This document shows, in pieces, positions 11,019 to 22,600 of a DNA stretch of 64,000 nucleotides. Positions within the stretch are counted from its first letter, which is position 1, and the number at the start of each line of letters is the position of its first letter. Source of the DNA: Fistulifera solaris (taxonomy: Eukaryota; Bacillariophyta; Bacillariophyceae; Naviculales; Stauroneidaceae); the NCBI GenBank assembly GCA_030295235.1, contig AP026136.1, positions 1,178,001 to 1,242,000 of the forward strand, given 5' to 3'. Made by a program: the position numbers and the translations under genes. The notes under the pieces were generated by a model. The model ran no database searches, was not told the origin of the DNA, and worked only from the letters and a program-made list of their open reading frames with translations.

Positions 11019-12263
11019 TCAAGCTGTTGTTGCCTGTCGCCGTCTGTGAAGTATATTGATCAGGATATCAGGTTTGTTGACACATAGCTCATCAACTCCC
11101 GTATCGAGTACGGCTTCGTAGCATCGATCATCTTCGTTACCTACATCCAAATAGCGTGTTTTTACATCCTCGGCCATACCTACCGGACCACGAAACCACG
11201 CCATACTGCGCATACCGGCTTGACGAATCGCATTGATTCGTTCGACTGTGCATGTGTCGTACTGGAGATGGATCTCTGTTGCACCGCAATTATTGGCTAT
11301 TTCGATGAAATCGTCGGGAAGATCTCTGTCAAAAAGCGCTGCGGTCGGATACATATCACGTTCAGGTCGCAACTGTCGCAGTTTTCGTATTTGCTCATGA
11401 TCAAAGCAGCTGTAAGCGCATTGGTTTTCCATTCTTAGGCGTTCCACAAGAGCCAGTGTTGGCTCAACTGTCCCATGACCTTTGAGTTCGATCTTCACTT
11501 GCAATGCTGTTCCTTTTAAATCCAACAGGACTTCTTCAAGGGTTGGAATGCGGGCCTTTTCAATAAGGTATCTTTGACATGCGAATTCGGGGTGATTTGG
11601 ATTGAATACAAGTTTCTGTGATTGTTGGTAAGACAAATCGAGAATACTGACACCTTGTTGACCCAAGCAATAGTCCGACAGATCGCCAGGAATCTGATCC
11701 GAACCGCCGCCGTGGAATACAACTACAACAGGATCATCTGACTCTTCGTCACGAAGAGCAAAGACATCCAATTCAACTCCATCGCACCCAAGATCAACGC
11801 ATCTTAGAAAGGCCTCACGAGTGTTTTCCAACGCATCGTATAGCGCCCCACGGTGACCAACAACTCTTTGCTCATTCCTTCTCGAAACAACATTTTCCTG
11901 AACCTGTAACGCGTGTCGCAAGCTATACAACTCTGGAATTGTCGGCGTTACAGTAACGTGTGATGCTACATCTCGTGAGCTTTCTGTATTATCATCATTA
12001 ATAGTGCGCGATCGGTCGCTCGCCGTGACGCTGGTAGCATTCTTCGAATCCGAAATTTGCGGAAGCTTCTCTGCATACAACTGGATAGTGGGGCTGAATG
12101 CTGGTCTAGTCAGAAGAAAGGAAGATGATGGGATGACGCATTGAAAACAGATCAGAATACGAGAAATCGACCAAAAGATCGGAAAGGAAAGAATTCCCTT
12201 CTTGTTTCGTTCAGAGAAAGGCGCATTTTGGCTATAACTTTCCTTTGATCTGATGGGGGCCAT
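11019..12263 (-). CDS. Glycerophosphodiester phosphodiesterase family protein
   Basis: 414 residues, one exon. The GDPD TIM-barrel begins near residue 134 with GHRG (catalytic His and Arg about 137-138) and ENT. The metal-binding pair is in ELD (Glu 164, Asp 166), and the second catalytic His is in VVVFHGGG (about 184). Also present are KIELKG and the late AGMRSMAWFRG segment where the family has a W-containing strand. The enzyme would hydrolyse glycerophosphodiesters to glycerol-3-phosphate and an alcohol. The N-terminal 60 residues hold a hydrophobic segment (SFPIFWSISRILICF), compatible with ER entry or a plastid presequence. The frame is intact and transcription is convergent with P1. Confidence 0.85.
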   Translation of the reverse strand: MAPIRSKESYSQNAPFSERNKKGILSFPIFWSISRILICFQCVIPSSSFLLTRPAFSPTIQLYAEKLPQISDSKNATSVTASDRSRTINDDNTESSRDVASHVTVTPTIPELYSLRHALQVQENVVSRRNEQRVVGHRGALYDALENTREAFLRCVDLGCDGVELDVFALRDEESDDPVVVVFHGGGSDQIPGDLSDYCLGQQGVSILDLSYQQSQKLVFNPNHPEFACQRYLIEKARIPTLEEVLLDLKGTALQVKIELKGHGTVEPTLALVERLRMENQCAYSCFDHEQIRKLRQLRPERDMYPTAALFDRDLPDDFIEIANNCGATEIHLQYDTCTVERINAIRQAGMRSMAWFRGPVGMAEDVKTRYLDVGNEDDRCYEAVLDTGVDELCVNKPDILINILHRRRQATTA

Positions 12264-12922
12264 TGAAATGTTTCGTTTGATTGCAACAGGGATTTAATAA
12301 ATAATTATCTCCTGCATCATCCGCTGCACAATATCTGCTTTCTCCATCGTTCGATATAACGTCAAGGTTCTTTTTTTTTAAATTGCCCGCGAAGCCGCGC
12401 GGCGCCATCATTTGCGGGAAATTTTATCCTGATCTTTAACGGTAGTCGGTATCCGGGAACATGTGACGATATTTCGCCTCGCCTGGATTTCAGTCAGGAA
12501 CAACTTTCAGGTCGTTGCACATGAAGTTGCCTTCCTTGTATAAACAGTGACCAAGCTATGAAACTAATATCGTAACCGCTAGAAGAATTTATATGGCAAG
12601 CAACCTAGAGCATCCTCACATTTATTTCATGGCCGTTTTCGTTGTTTTCCCTATTTGATCGTGATTGATTTCCATTCGTGATGACTCGTCGCCTACACCT
12701 GCAGTTATAGTGACGTCAGGACCACACTTGGGACTTTTCTTATTCGAAATAATGACACTCGCGACTCGCGACTCGTGACGCAACATCAACAAAAATATTT
12801 CAAATGCAGTTTGTGAAACCAAAATAAAATTTAAAATCCAAGATAAAGCATTTTACGAGCCTTTGTTGTCATAATGATCACTCACCTTCGGAATAACACC
12901 CTCTTGCTCAAAGTTATCATCT
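12264..12922. promoter_or_regulatory. Divergent intergenic region
   Basis: About 660 nt between the GDPD gene (minus) and the tubby-like gene (plus). It is AT-rich near the right end, with no recognisable gene. Repeated cgactcg units occur near 12767-12778. Confidence 0.4.
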
Positions 12923-13704
12923 ATGATGAGTGCCATCTCAAAGGATTTGGCGACTGACCTTTCCACGTTCTACGAGCGTTCTCTTCATGACGAATTCCGC
13001 ACGCCCGAGCCGGGGCATTTGAACCAGCGCACCAAGCTTGTGCATGGAACTGTCTACTCCGAGAAGCTTGCTTCGTCTACTCGATTCTCCTATGCTCTTC
13101 AGCCGAAACTGGAGAACGGCAAGGGCGCCAAGAAGCCTGTCGTAGTTCTCACTGCGACGAAAGACAACAAGTCGAAAAGTCCTTTCATCATCAAGAACGC
13201 GGAAACGGAAAAGGAAGTCGGACGTGTTATGTTGCAATTCAAGACGATGAAATACATTTCTTATGCTGTCTTTCGCGGGGATCTTCAGGTGGCATCTATC
13301 GTCTATCATGTGCCGACGATTCGAAACTTTTGAGTCTCGATCCCCCCCGTATGGCTCAAGTCGCGATCCCCGATCCTATCGAGAAGAATCCAACTTGGCT
13401 GGCTGACGTCTGCAAAGATAGTATCCTTCAGAAGGGTTCTCTCAATGCTGTCGCCGATGAATCTCCCGGTCTAGTGTTGCTTCAGAACGCCGTCCCATAT
13501 AAGAAACCGGATGGTAGCTTGGGTTTGAATTTTTACGGTCGTGGGCAGCAAGCTTCGTGCCGCAACATGCAACTCATTGATACCAATGAAACGGTCGTCT
13601 GCCAGGTTGCGAAATGGGATACGTGTGTTCACAACGTTGACTTTGCGTCTCCTTTCTCGAGCTTCTTAGCCTTTGCGTTTGCGCTAGCTCAGCTTGACCT
13701 TTAA
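12923..13704 (+). CDS. Tubby-like protein (tubby C-terminal domain)
   Basis: About 260 residues made almost wholly of a tubby-type barrel. Family landmarks appear in order: a strand segment RFSYALQPKL; a central strand KYISYAVFRGDLQVASIVY; the RNF-x5-PPRM turn equivalent to the family's RGPRKM; then LGLNFYGRGQQAS-x-RNMQLI, corresponding to LNFHGR-x-QASVKNFQL; and the closing hydrophobic helix FLAFAFALAQLDL. Tubby domains bind phosphoinositides at the plasma membrane. The frame breaks at the T4 run 13328-13331; one extra T joins the two halves exactly at the conserved turn, so I treat this as one gene. There is no N-terminal F-box or extension. Confidence 0.8.
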
Positions 13705-13974
13705 TGGATGTCGCGCCAAGCTCATAAAGCAACGAATCATAGACAATAATGACTTCTTTCTATAGAATCGATGACTATTGTTCAGCACTACGCTTCTGTA
13801 TTACCTGAATAGAAAGTTTTAGGAATCGTTTCTGCCTTCTTTCGTTACGAACGAGAGCGTCCAGCACATTCGCGTGATCGCCACTTGTTGCCTGGCGTAT
13901 TTCGAGCGAGAAAAAAATACCAAAAATTTTAAAAATCAGTTTGATCGCTCCTATTCAATACTTGTTATCATTCT

Positions 13975-15029
13975 TTAAACTGATTCATTAATTGCTTCTA
14001 CCGACTGTATTCCTACCATGGAAAAGAGTCCTTTGTTTCGAACGATAGCATCCAACACGTCGCGACCTTCGACCACTTTGCCAAAACAAATGTCACCATC
14101 AATCACTTCCCGTTTTTTCTTCTCCCATGTTAATGTAGAACATGGGACCGCGGCTCGAGAAAGCAACTAGATTTCAGTAAGTAACGAGTCATACAAGCGC
14201 ACTTGCATTTCAAAGGTCAACCACATCACTTACCGGAGTACTTCTCATTCTTGTAGTGCTCTGGGCGTTCCACGAAAGCCACTTTCGTTAAATTCGCTTT
14301 CTGGAACTTGTCATTGTCGGTTGTGCCTATCATAGTCGCGTGAATATCGCCAGATCCAGAGTTGCCGTGTACAAGTGACAGTCCGTCATAAAGTTTAGCT
14401 TCCGCTATACGCACGAAATGACTCGCCGCATGCGGTGCTACCTCCACCGGCGCCAACTGAATTACAAAGAAATTTCCAGACGTCAATGTCACTTTCACTT
14501 TGACTGTGATCTTGGGATGATAGAGCTGTAAATGACGATACGACGCTGTCTGAATCGCTTCTTCTAACTCTTTAACGCGCGTCAGATATTTGTTCTCCAT
14601 CTCTTCCGCCTCTTCATAAGCCTGGGAAGCGAAATCAAGGTTGTCACCTTGCCGACGTAAATCAGCCAATAGTTCTTTCTTTGTGGCCTCGATCTTTTCT
14701 GTATCAGCCGTGATTGTTTTCAGAGTGGCCTTGGCGTCCTCCAACTCTCGATCTAGCGATTGCTGCTCTCTGTGTAAGGAAGCCACTTTCTGGCGAGTTT
14801 GTGTCACTTTTGCGTATAACTTGATCTGATACGCCCACGGAGTAAGTGCAATAAATAGTACGATGGCCAGAGTACGATAAGAGATTGCTAATTGTTGTTT
14901 TTCCCGTGATTGCGGGGAAGAACGACGATAAGTGGATGGAAACGATGGCTTGTCGGCTTCTGTCTTCTTTAAAGGAAGTGTCTCCGGAAGAGACGCGCCT
15001 AGATTTCGATGTCGTAATGTGGTGGACAT
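13975..15029 (-). CDS. Membrane-anchored cyclophilin-like protein, probably inactive
   Basis: Two exons, 14234-15029 and 13975-14166, with a 67-nt phase-1 intron. The N-terminus is cytosolic, followed by one transmembrane helix (TLAIVLFIALTPWAYQI, about residues 52-68), a roughly 100-residue coiled coil and a cyclophilin-like domain (FFVIQLAPVEVAPHAASHFV; SSRGPMFYINM; FGKVVEGRDVLDAI). The catalytic FHR segment reads LVHGN and no Trp/His pair is visible, so isomerase activity is doubtful. Exon 2 needs one base fewer in the T6 run 14113-14118 to keep the domain in frame. Diatoms have several such type II proteins, probably in the Golgi or ER. Confidence 0.68.
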
Positions 15030-15511
15030 GTTGGGCTTGAATCATTCAATGGATACAAAGTGACCAACAATCTTCATTGTTTCAGTTCCGTGTCAACGCG
15101 ATGAAACAGTATCGGTACGAAGCCCGGCTCGCGTATTCTTGAGGTTCAAAACACGTTCTTTATTATCAGCACCGGAGCTGCCGACGTATGAAAGTTTTTC
15201 TGTTTTTTCTGTAAAACAACTCACCGGTACGACAGACACTTTTTCGTTCGTTCGTTCGTTCGTTACTCGTTCCTTCACCGACGTCCTTCCTTCCAGTCCG
15301 TCTACCGTTTACCCCCATTACTAAACTAAAAAATGCCGTCCAAATTCCAAATGCGTTTGCCGATCCCTCATCCCAAGGAGATTTGTTGCCATCGCTGTTC
15401 AAAAGAGGTTCTTTCTACTTCCTACTTTCCAAACTTTCGGTTAAATCGTTGGACTGTTTTAACACCCTTCGCCCGAAGTTTATATTATCGATTTTATTTA
15501 TTTACTGAAAC
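15030..15511. promoter_or_regulatory. Divergent promoter of the P0 gene, with TTCG tract
   Basis: 482 nt between the cyclophilin-like gene and P0. It contains a short microsatellite (ttcg repeated about five times, 15244-15262) and pyrimidine-rich tracts close to the P0 start, as is common upstream of ribosomal-protein genes. No TATA box is obvious. Confidence 0.4.
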
Positions 15512-16480
15512 ATGCCTCTCTCTACCGAACGCAAAGCCGAGTACTTCACCAAACTAAAGGGTCTTTTGAGCGAATTCAACAAGGCTTTCGTTGTCGAAGT
15601 TGATAATGTTGGATCCAACCAGTTGCAGGTTGTGCGTCAGGCACTCCGTGGTCGTGCTGAAGTTCTCATGGGCAAAAACACCATGATGCGAAAGTGCATC
15701 CGTGAATTCATGGAGGAGAACCCTGACAGCCCTATCGGACAACTCGAGGAGGTTTGCCGTGGAAACATTGGTTTCGTTTTCACCAATGGTGATCTTGGTG
15801 CCGTACGTGAGGTCTTAGAATCGCAAGTTCGTCCCGCCCCGGCCCGTGTTGGTTCCGTCGCGCCTTCTAAGGTCGTTGTCCCCAAAGGTCCTACCGGATG
15901 TGATCCTGGTCAAACTGCTTTCTTCCAGACCTTGCAGATTGCCACCAAGATTACCAAGGGTCAGATTGAGATGGTGAACGATACCGACCTCATTGAGGCC
16001 GGTGAGAAGGTTACTGCTTCGCAAGCTGCTTTGTTGCAGAAGCTCGGCATTGAGCCGTTCACTTATGGTTTGGTCTTGAAGAAGGTCTACGATTCCGGTA
16101 GTTTGTTCGATGCCAAGGTGTTGGACATTACTGACGATGTATTGAAGGCCAAGTTTGCCGAGGCTTTGGCGAAAATCGCTTCCATTTCGTTGGCGATTGG
16201 CTACCCTACCAAGGCATCCGTCCCCCACACTATCGTCAACGCCTACAAGGCCATGCTTGCCATTACTTTGCAGTTGGAGAACTACACCTTCGATAAGGCC
16301 GATATGGTCAAGGAGTACCTTAAGGATCCATCGAAGTTCGCTGGCTCTGGTGGCGGTGGTGGTGGCGGCGCTGCTCCGGTTGCTGCTGCAGCTGCCGCGG
16401 CTGAGCCCGAGGAAGAAGAGGCTGAGGCTCCCGCTGTCGACATGTTCGGCGGCGGCGGTGGCGGTGGTGGAGACTATTAA
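15512..16480 (+). CDS. RPLP0: 60S acidic ribosomal protein P0
   Basis: 322 residues, intact, single exon. The N-terminal L10-like domain binds 28S rRNA (VDNVGSNQLQVVRQALRG; LMGKNTMMRKCIREF; GNIGFVFTNGDL). Next comes the insertion domain (GPTGCDPGQTAFFQTLQI, TKITKGQIEM), then the helices that bind P1/P2 (IGYPTKASVPHTIVNAYKAM). The end is a Gly/Ala hinge, an acidic stretch and MFGGGGGGGGDY in place of GFGLFD. This is the scaffold of the ribosomal GTPase-associated stalk; P1 lies 4.6 kb upstream on the same strand. Length is normal for the family. Confidence 0.95.
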   Translation: MPLSTERKAEYFTKLKGLLSEFNKAFVVEVDNVGSNQLQVVRQALRGRAEVLMGKNTMMRKCIREFMEENPDSPIGQLEEVCRGNIGFVFTNGDLGAVREVLESQVRPAPARVGSVAPSKVVVPKGPTGCDPGQTAFFQTLQIATKITKGQIEMVNDTDLIEAGEKVTASQAALLQKLGIEPFTYGLVLKKVYDSGSLFDAKVLDITDDVLKAKFAEALAKIASISLAIGYPTKASVPHTIVNAYKAMLAITLQLENYTFDKADMVKEYLKDPSKFAGSGGGGGGGAAPVAAAAAAAEPEEEEAEAPAVDMFGGGGGGGGDY

Positions 16481-16630
16481 GCGTGTAATGCATTTACTAA
16501 TTTAGTGTGTCGTTACTATCACTTTCAATTTTATCAACTTTATTAATTCGCGTGTCATGACTGCACAGATAAGATAGGATTGATGAGGTCGACACTACTC
16601 AGAAATCTTCTATGGTTCTATGGCGAAATG

Positions 16631-19009
16631 TTATTCTTTAAGTGCTCGTAACTGCTTTGCCTTGGTCCGAGCAGCTCTTTCACGTGCACCAGAGTCAAGA
16701 AGCTTTTTACGAAGACGAACACTGACGGGTGTCACCTCGATCATCTCATCCGGGCTCATGTAAGCAATGAGCTCCTCTACTGACATTCTTTTGGGATTTG
16801 AAAGCTGGATCTTCTCGTCCTTCGCCTGCGTCCGCATGTTTGTTTTTTCCTTAGCTTTGATCGGATTCACTTCTAAGTCACCGGGTCGAGAGTTCTCTCC
16901 AATCACCATGCCCGAGTAAACTTCCTCACCGGGGCCGACGAACAAAATACCTCGAGCTTCCAAAGTGGACAAAGCAAAAGCAGAAGCTTTTCCCGATGCG
17001 TTGCTCACAAGTTTCCCTTTTTCGTGAAGACTGGACTCGGACCCTGTTCGTTCGCGATCCCCGATGAAAATGTGATGGACGATTGCGCTTCCTCGAGTTG
17101 CTGTAGCAAGCTCGGATCGGAAACCACCGAGCATTCCTCGACTTGGCATCTCAAACACCAACTGAGTCTTCCCCTCCTCTTGGTTTGACATGTTCTGCAG
17201 CACCGCTTGACGCTCTTGACCGGTTAGCAAATTGATGACCGCTCCAGCATATTCCGAATCAACATCTACAACAAGCTCTTCGTACGGCTCAAGTGTTTTC
17301 CCAGTGTCATTGCATATCTTTGTGAGGATACGAGGTGGCGATATTAGGAGCTCAAAACCTTCCCGACGCATCTGTTCCACGAGAATACCAAGCTGCAATT
17401 CACCACGTGCATAGACCACCGTTTTATCAACATCGCTCTCATTTTCGGTTATTTTAAGAGTCACATTGTTATCAGCTTCTGACATGAGGCGGTCTCTGAT
17501 TTGTGATGAAGCGATTTTTGATCCTTCTTGGCCAGCCAAGGGCCCATCATTGGCACCAAAGTCCATCGCTAACGTAGGAGGGGCCAGAGGCGGAGTATCG
17601 AGCGGCTCGAGTACGGGATTGACAACCCCCGTCAGGGTGTCTCCCACGCATATCGAGTCCGGAACACCTGTCAACGTAACGTAGTCCCCTGCGCATGCTT
17701 CTTCTTCTAAAGGGACCCTTCGTATACCTTCGTGGACGAAAATTCCTGATATTGTTGACGGAGGACCTGAGCTATTCGACTGGCCATTTCGCGGTAGTAC
17801 AACAACATCATCATTCTTTTGAATAGACCCAGACATGATCCTTCCACTACAGGTACGACCCAGGAAGGAATCGTAGCCCACTGACACAGCTGCAAGGCTA
17901 AACTTATCATTCATCAGTGAATCAGGTTTCAATGACATTTTCTCGTTCCCTTCAGATACCGACTCGTGGATGAAAATGGTAGGTTCCGGGATTTGTTCGA
18001 GTATTAGGTCCAGCAAAGCGCCCATACTTTGTTTATTCGAAAGATCATCATTCCTGCTTACCCACCCTTCTCTGGCAGATGCATAGACCGTGGTATACTC
18101 CAGCTGTTCTTCTGTCGCACCAAGCACGTCAAATAAATCCAGTATCTGTGTCTCTGTTTCATCGAGACGAGAAGTTGTTCGATCGCATTTATTCAGAACC
18201 ACAATTGGCTTGAGCCCTAATGCGAGAGCGCGAGTTAACACATATTTTGTTTGACTCTTGGGCCCTTCAGTAGCATCAACTACAAGAACAAATCCATCCG
18301 CAACGCCTAATATTCGATCAACTTCCGCACTAAAGTCGGAGTGTCCTGGACTATATGTGAAGAGTGAGTTTCTTGGAATAAGAACGAAGTGAAATGCTAT
18401 CGCACAAAGGAACGAACTCACGTGTCCGCCATGTTTATAATCACGTCGCCATATTGAAGACGTGTCACTTTGCTAGTAATTGTGATTCCACGTTCTTTTC
18501 CAAGTCTCCTGAATCCATCTAAACGAATAACAAGAAACGGGAGTTAACGCTTCAAAAAGCAAACACCATCAAATATCACCCAGACAGGTTTTAACTCACC
18601 AACCGATCGACTGCGTCTGGGTTGTCGGCAGCCACCAATAGCTTATCGACTAAACTTGTCTTTCCATGATCAACGTGTGCAATAACTAAAGGATGTATCA
18701 CCAACAAAATCTGAGCATATGATGTCGACGAAAGAAGAGAGACAGACGTGAGCACCTACCTGCAATATTTCGCATTCCGTGTCTTCGAGCTGTTGTATAT
18801 GGTGCAGAAGATGATGTAAACCTTCTTAAAGACTTGTTCCAAGTCGTTCTTAGGAAGTGACCCCGTCCATCTATTGTCTGGGTCGGTGGAAGTCGAGGAA
18901 CGAATCTTCGTAGTGGTTGTTGACGAACGGAGAAGGTAAAATGACGAAAACTGCTCGGTTTTCGAGCCGATGTCGCCCATCGAGGAGACAAAATGAGATT
19001 GCGTATCAT
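16631..19009 (-). CDS. BipA/TypA-family translational GTPase, probably organellar
   Basis: Four exons: 18760-19009, 18600-18685, 18422-18518 and 16631-18350; about 717 residues. The GTPase motifs are complete: AHVDHGKTS (G1), RGITITSK (G2), DTPGHSDF (G3) and NKCD (G4). The BipA signature MDSGDLEKERGITI is in frame only if the T4 run at 18496-18499 gains a base. Then follow the domain II barrel, EF-G-like domains (ELQLGILVEQMRREGFEL; PSRGMLGGFRSE) and the BipA C-terminus (SPDEMIEVTPVSVRLRK). The N-terminus before MRNIAVIAHV is Arg/Ser-rich without a signal peptide, which favours mitochondria. BipA assists 50S assembly and stress translation. Convergent with P0. Confidence 0.85.
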
Positions 19010-19190
19010 ATTCTTTGAAGAGTACGGCCAAGCTTGTGAAGAATGTTTGTCGGCGTTTTGTGTTGATCGAAAAATAGCATAATGTGTTTGACGTGGAAAG
19101 GAGAAAAAAACAATGAGGGGCCGACGGGGAAAGCGCAAGGAGTGACAGACGACCCCCAGGGGTATTATTTGTAAAAAAATATACTAGTAG

Positions 19191-19522
19191 TAGACCTCTG
19201 TCCGTTCTCCGTTTAACAGGGAATTCCCAACTGGGATCCCAGTTCAATTCCCTTCCTCGTTCATTTTCCCAATTCCCTGTTTAACAGGGAATGAGTGGGT
19301 GGACGTCTGACCGGCAATCAGAGACCTTTATTCCTTTGTTTGCGCGGTAAATCAACAGAAAATCTCTAATCTAAAGCGTTAAGGATTAGGGACTGACTAC
19401 CATATTTCGTAAACGGGACTCATTAATTTGTACAGGGAATGCTCCCAGTTCACTCCTTGTTCGATCAAAATCCCTGTTCACTCCCTCCCTGTTGGAGTGA
19501 ACTGGGAACGGACAGAGGTCTA
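19191..19522. mobile_element. MITE, hAT-like (17-bp TIRs, 8-bp target duplication)
   Basis: 332 bp bounded by perfect terminal inverted repeats: tagacctctgtccgttc at 19191-19207 and its reverse complement at 19506-19522. It is flanked by identical 8-bp direct repeats actagtag (19183-19190 and 19523-19530). The interior has no coding capacity but holds further palindromes (AACTGGGATCCCAGTT near 19228; TTCCCTGTTTAACAGGGAA near 19273) and repeats of cccagttcact type near both ends. Size, TIRs and 8-bp duplication fit a non-autonomous hAT element, moved by a transposase encoded elsewhere. It lies between the organellar GTPase start and the 3' end of the cyclin-box gene. Confidence 0.85.
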
Positions 19523-19638
19523 ACTAGTAGTCAAAACGTTTCTTACGGTTGACTGTAAATAGAAACTTTTATAGCGAGGGGCCCATCTTAATGCGCTGTT
19601 CAGCAAATAGCATTCTATTCTAAACACCCAAACAGACA

Positions 19639-22600
19639 TCATACGAGAAACTCGTCGTCATCGAAGCCACCCTTTGAACCGTTATCATCAAGTCGATTGA
19701 CTATGCTTACGTCGGTGATATCAGGGATACTGATAGCCACAAAATCAGGAACATCAGACTGATGGAGAATTGGCATAGACGGTGATTGCCGTAGAGTGGT
19801 GTTGGCATTCCCTTGTGCTGGCGGTAGATTGCCTTGTTCTAAATCAATTCCACCGAATTTTTCAGCCATACGATCCACACTAACAATACGCCTCACGCCC
19901 AGTCGGTTAAAGAAGTTTCTTCCCGAAGACGTGCGCTCGGGTGGTTTCCTACCACGCCGGCGTTCATCCTCTGAGTCAACACGGCCTGTGTGATCTTTCA
20001 CGTCGCTTGACGAACGAAGATGCGAAAAGGGCTGTCCACCAGAAGAAGCGGTCCGCAAAGGAGGTTTCGTCCCACGAGAAGGTCGTTCTCTATTTCGGGG
20101 CGTCCCCGTCGCAGTGCTTGACAAACCCGCCGGCGATGCAATTGTTCCGCGGTCGTCCCTGTTATCTGGAGGATTCAAAAGTTTTACAAAATTTTTACCA
20201 ATAGTATGCTTTATGGCATCCCCGCTGCGGTTAGACGGCCTTGACGAGTATGTACCATCTGAATCGAGCTGACCGCTTGAGAGGGTGCGCTTGCTAAAAG
20301 ACTTGAAACGATCAGTTGGACCCTGTAAATTGTTATTTCTCGGCTCATCGTCCTTTCTGAAAGATTTGTTATCGCTTGCTGTGCCTTGAGATCTGCGCAA
20401 AACTTCACCTTCAACATTCTTCTGCATGCGCATGACTTCGTTTTCTAATTCCATCTGTAGGTCTCGTAATCGTTCTTCCTTTCGCTTACGTTTCACACCG
20501 AGCCTTCGTTCTCGTTCTCGATTCCTCTTTTCTTCGATCTCCAATGCTTCTTGCCACTGTTCCCACATTACTTCGCCCAAGTACTCGCGAGGGCTCAAGG
20601 CAAGCGACTTTAACAGTCTGCGAAAATGAAAGGCGACTTGCAACGGTGTTGCGTGCAAAGAGAAGCGCAGCGCCGCAAAAACACCCCACTCAGCGTCAAG
20701 CAAGTTCTTAATAGAGAGAGACCATTCTTGTGTGAAGAATTCTAATAAAGATGCAAACATATTGTTGCTTCGCTTGTTTGGCTTGACCAATGACACGAGC
20801 TTTGAAGAGAAATCTGTTTTTTCGTTCTTGTCATTTTCATCGCTTGCAGTGGTAATTACGAGACCTACGTTCGGTTCGTTCAGCTTCGCGGCCAATAGTA
20901 AACAAGCCGCAAAAGATAGTCTGCGGTTGGACTTGTCTACACGACAATCTAGACAGAGTCGCTCGAAATACACGCACGCCAAGGCTACCGTTCCAATTTC
21001 TAGGTTTGACATTACAGCAGCCTTCAACGCCTGCTCTTTCACAGACCGAATTTTCGACAATGTCAGTGATGGCGGAATACGTAGAGTAGGTATTTCCTTT
21101 AAGCCAGTCGTACTTTCTCCTACAGATTCTGCCGATGTAACGGATGACTGTCGCCTGCGATTGGGCTTTGCATCAGACGAAATGTCCTCGCTGGTATGAT
21201 TACTATCGGTCGTCATGTCTACAACCACCGATGTTTCGGCTTCAGCAGGATCTTTCAGTAAATACTTTCCTTCTTGTACATTCACATATGCTCCTATGAA
21301 CTTTCTTGCTGCTTTGGGCGGTTCCCATCCGTCAAACTGCTCTCGAAATTGTTTGTTTAGTTCAGCTTTCAACAACTCTGGTTTCACAAACTGTATTGTC
21401 GATGTCACCATAGGACCGATTACATGATCGCCAATCATCACATTGCGATGGCGTCCCAAAACCATTTCTGGGTCGTCCAAAACACCAGGTACATACGGCT
21501 CCACCGAGTCATCGTCATCTGAAATGGAATCGTCGTCGCCCAACGACTTTTCATCGTCATTATTGGTATCGTACCCACTGTGGCTCCCGTTTTCTTTCCA
21601 ATCTCTTGCCGAGTGTTGCGATAAAAACCGATTAAATGCCTTATCATGGTACTGTTGGTTCAGCATTGTATGTCTTGACCGCCGCATCGGCAATAGAGCC
21701 CGATACGATATACCCCGCCAATCTCGTGTCGGCATGACAAACTGCGAACCTCCACCACCCAAACTTTCTAGTTTCTTTCGCATAAAAGCAGCATGTTCAC
21801 GACGAGGCTCATAGCGAATAACCGAAAATACCGATACAGGATAACTGCTATCGGCGGAAAAAAAGAGTCGGCCATCAAGCATGGGTGCGTGACACAAACC
21901 ATGTGCAGTAGCTCGTTCCCACTCTCGGATAGTAGCTTGTCGCGCCACGGCTTTTTGCTTAGTCTGAATAAGCAAGTTGTTTGTAACGGGTATATTGACA
22001 CGAACAGCAATATCACCATCCAATCGCCTCCCAGGCGTGTATGCCGGCTGCATTACAGTCCCCGCCATTGCTTTGTTCGTTGACTTCGCAGCTTTGCCGT
22101 GTTCTTGTTGAGTAAACTCAGCATGATCGGGTCGCTCTAGTTCATCATCATCATCTTGATCGTCGATAATATTGTGACCATTGTTGTTGCTCTGTTTCAA
22201 AGCAGCACTAGCTTCGTTGCTCTCGGTCTCTCGGATATACTTTTCCCACCAAGTTCCGTGCGCTGCATGTGCAATCGTTTTCGTATCATTGCCGTAGTTT
22301 TGTTGTTGTTCCTCTTGAACTTTTCGTTGCTGCAGTGCCCATCCATTCATCACTAATTGTGGCTCGGCGGCCAAGGGTATGCCCAGCAGAAAATCCAGGG
22401 CTGCAATGTCTCTTGTCACAAATCGATTATCGCTGCCGCGGTAAACGCGCTTGTTGGATTCTTTTGATGCCATACTGTTGTTGTTCGCTGTAGATGTCGA
22501 TAATGCGCTGTTTTGATTCCGCAAAAGACCCTGAGATGTGCTGGAAATAGATCCTTTGCTGCTGTTGTGACGCGGCGACACGGGGCGTGAATAACTGCCC

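Noticed and set aside
15244-15262. TTCG tandem tract as a regulatory element
   Set aside because: Only a short microsatellite; nothing in the sequence ties it to regulation.
18756-19247. 163-codon minus-strand frame at the 5' end of the BipA gene
   Set aside because: It is an alternative frame of the BipA first exon; the frame giving MRNIAVIAHVDHGKT after splicing is the real one.
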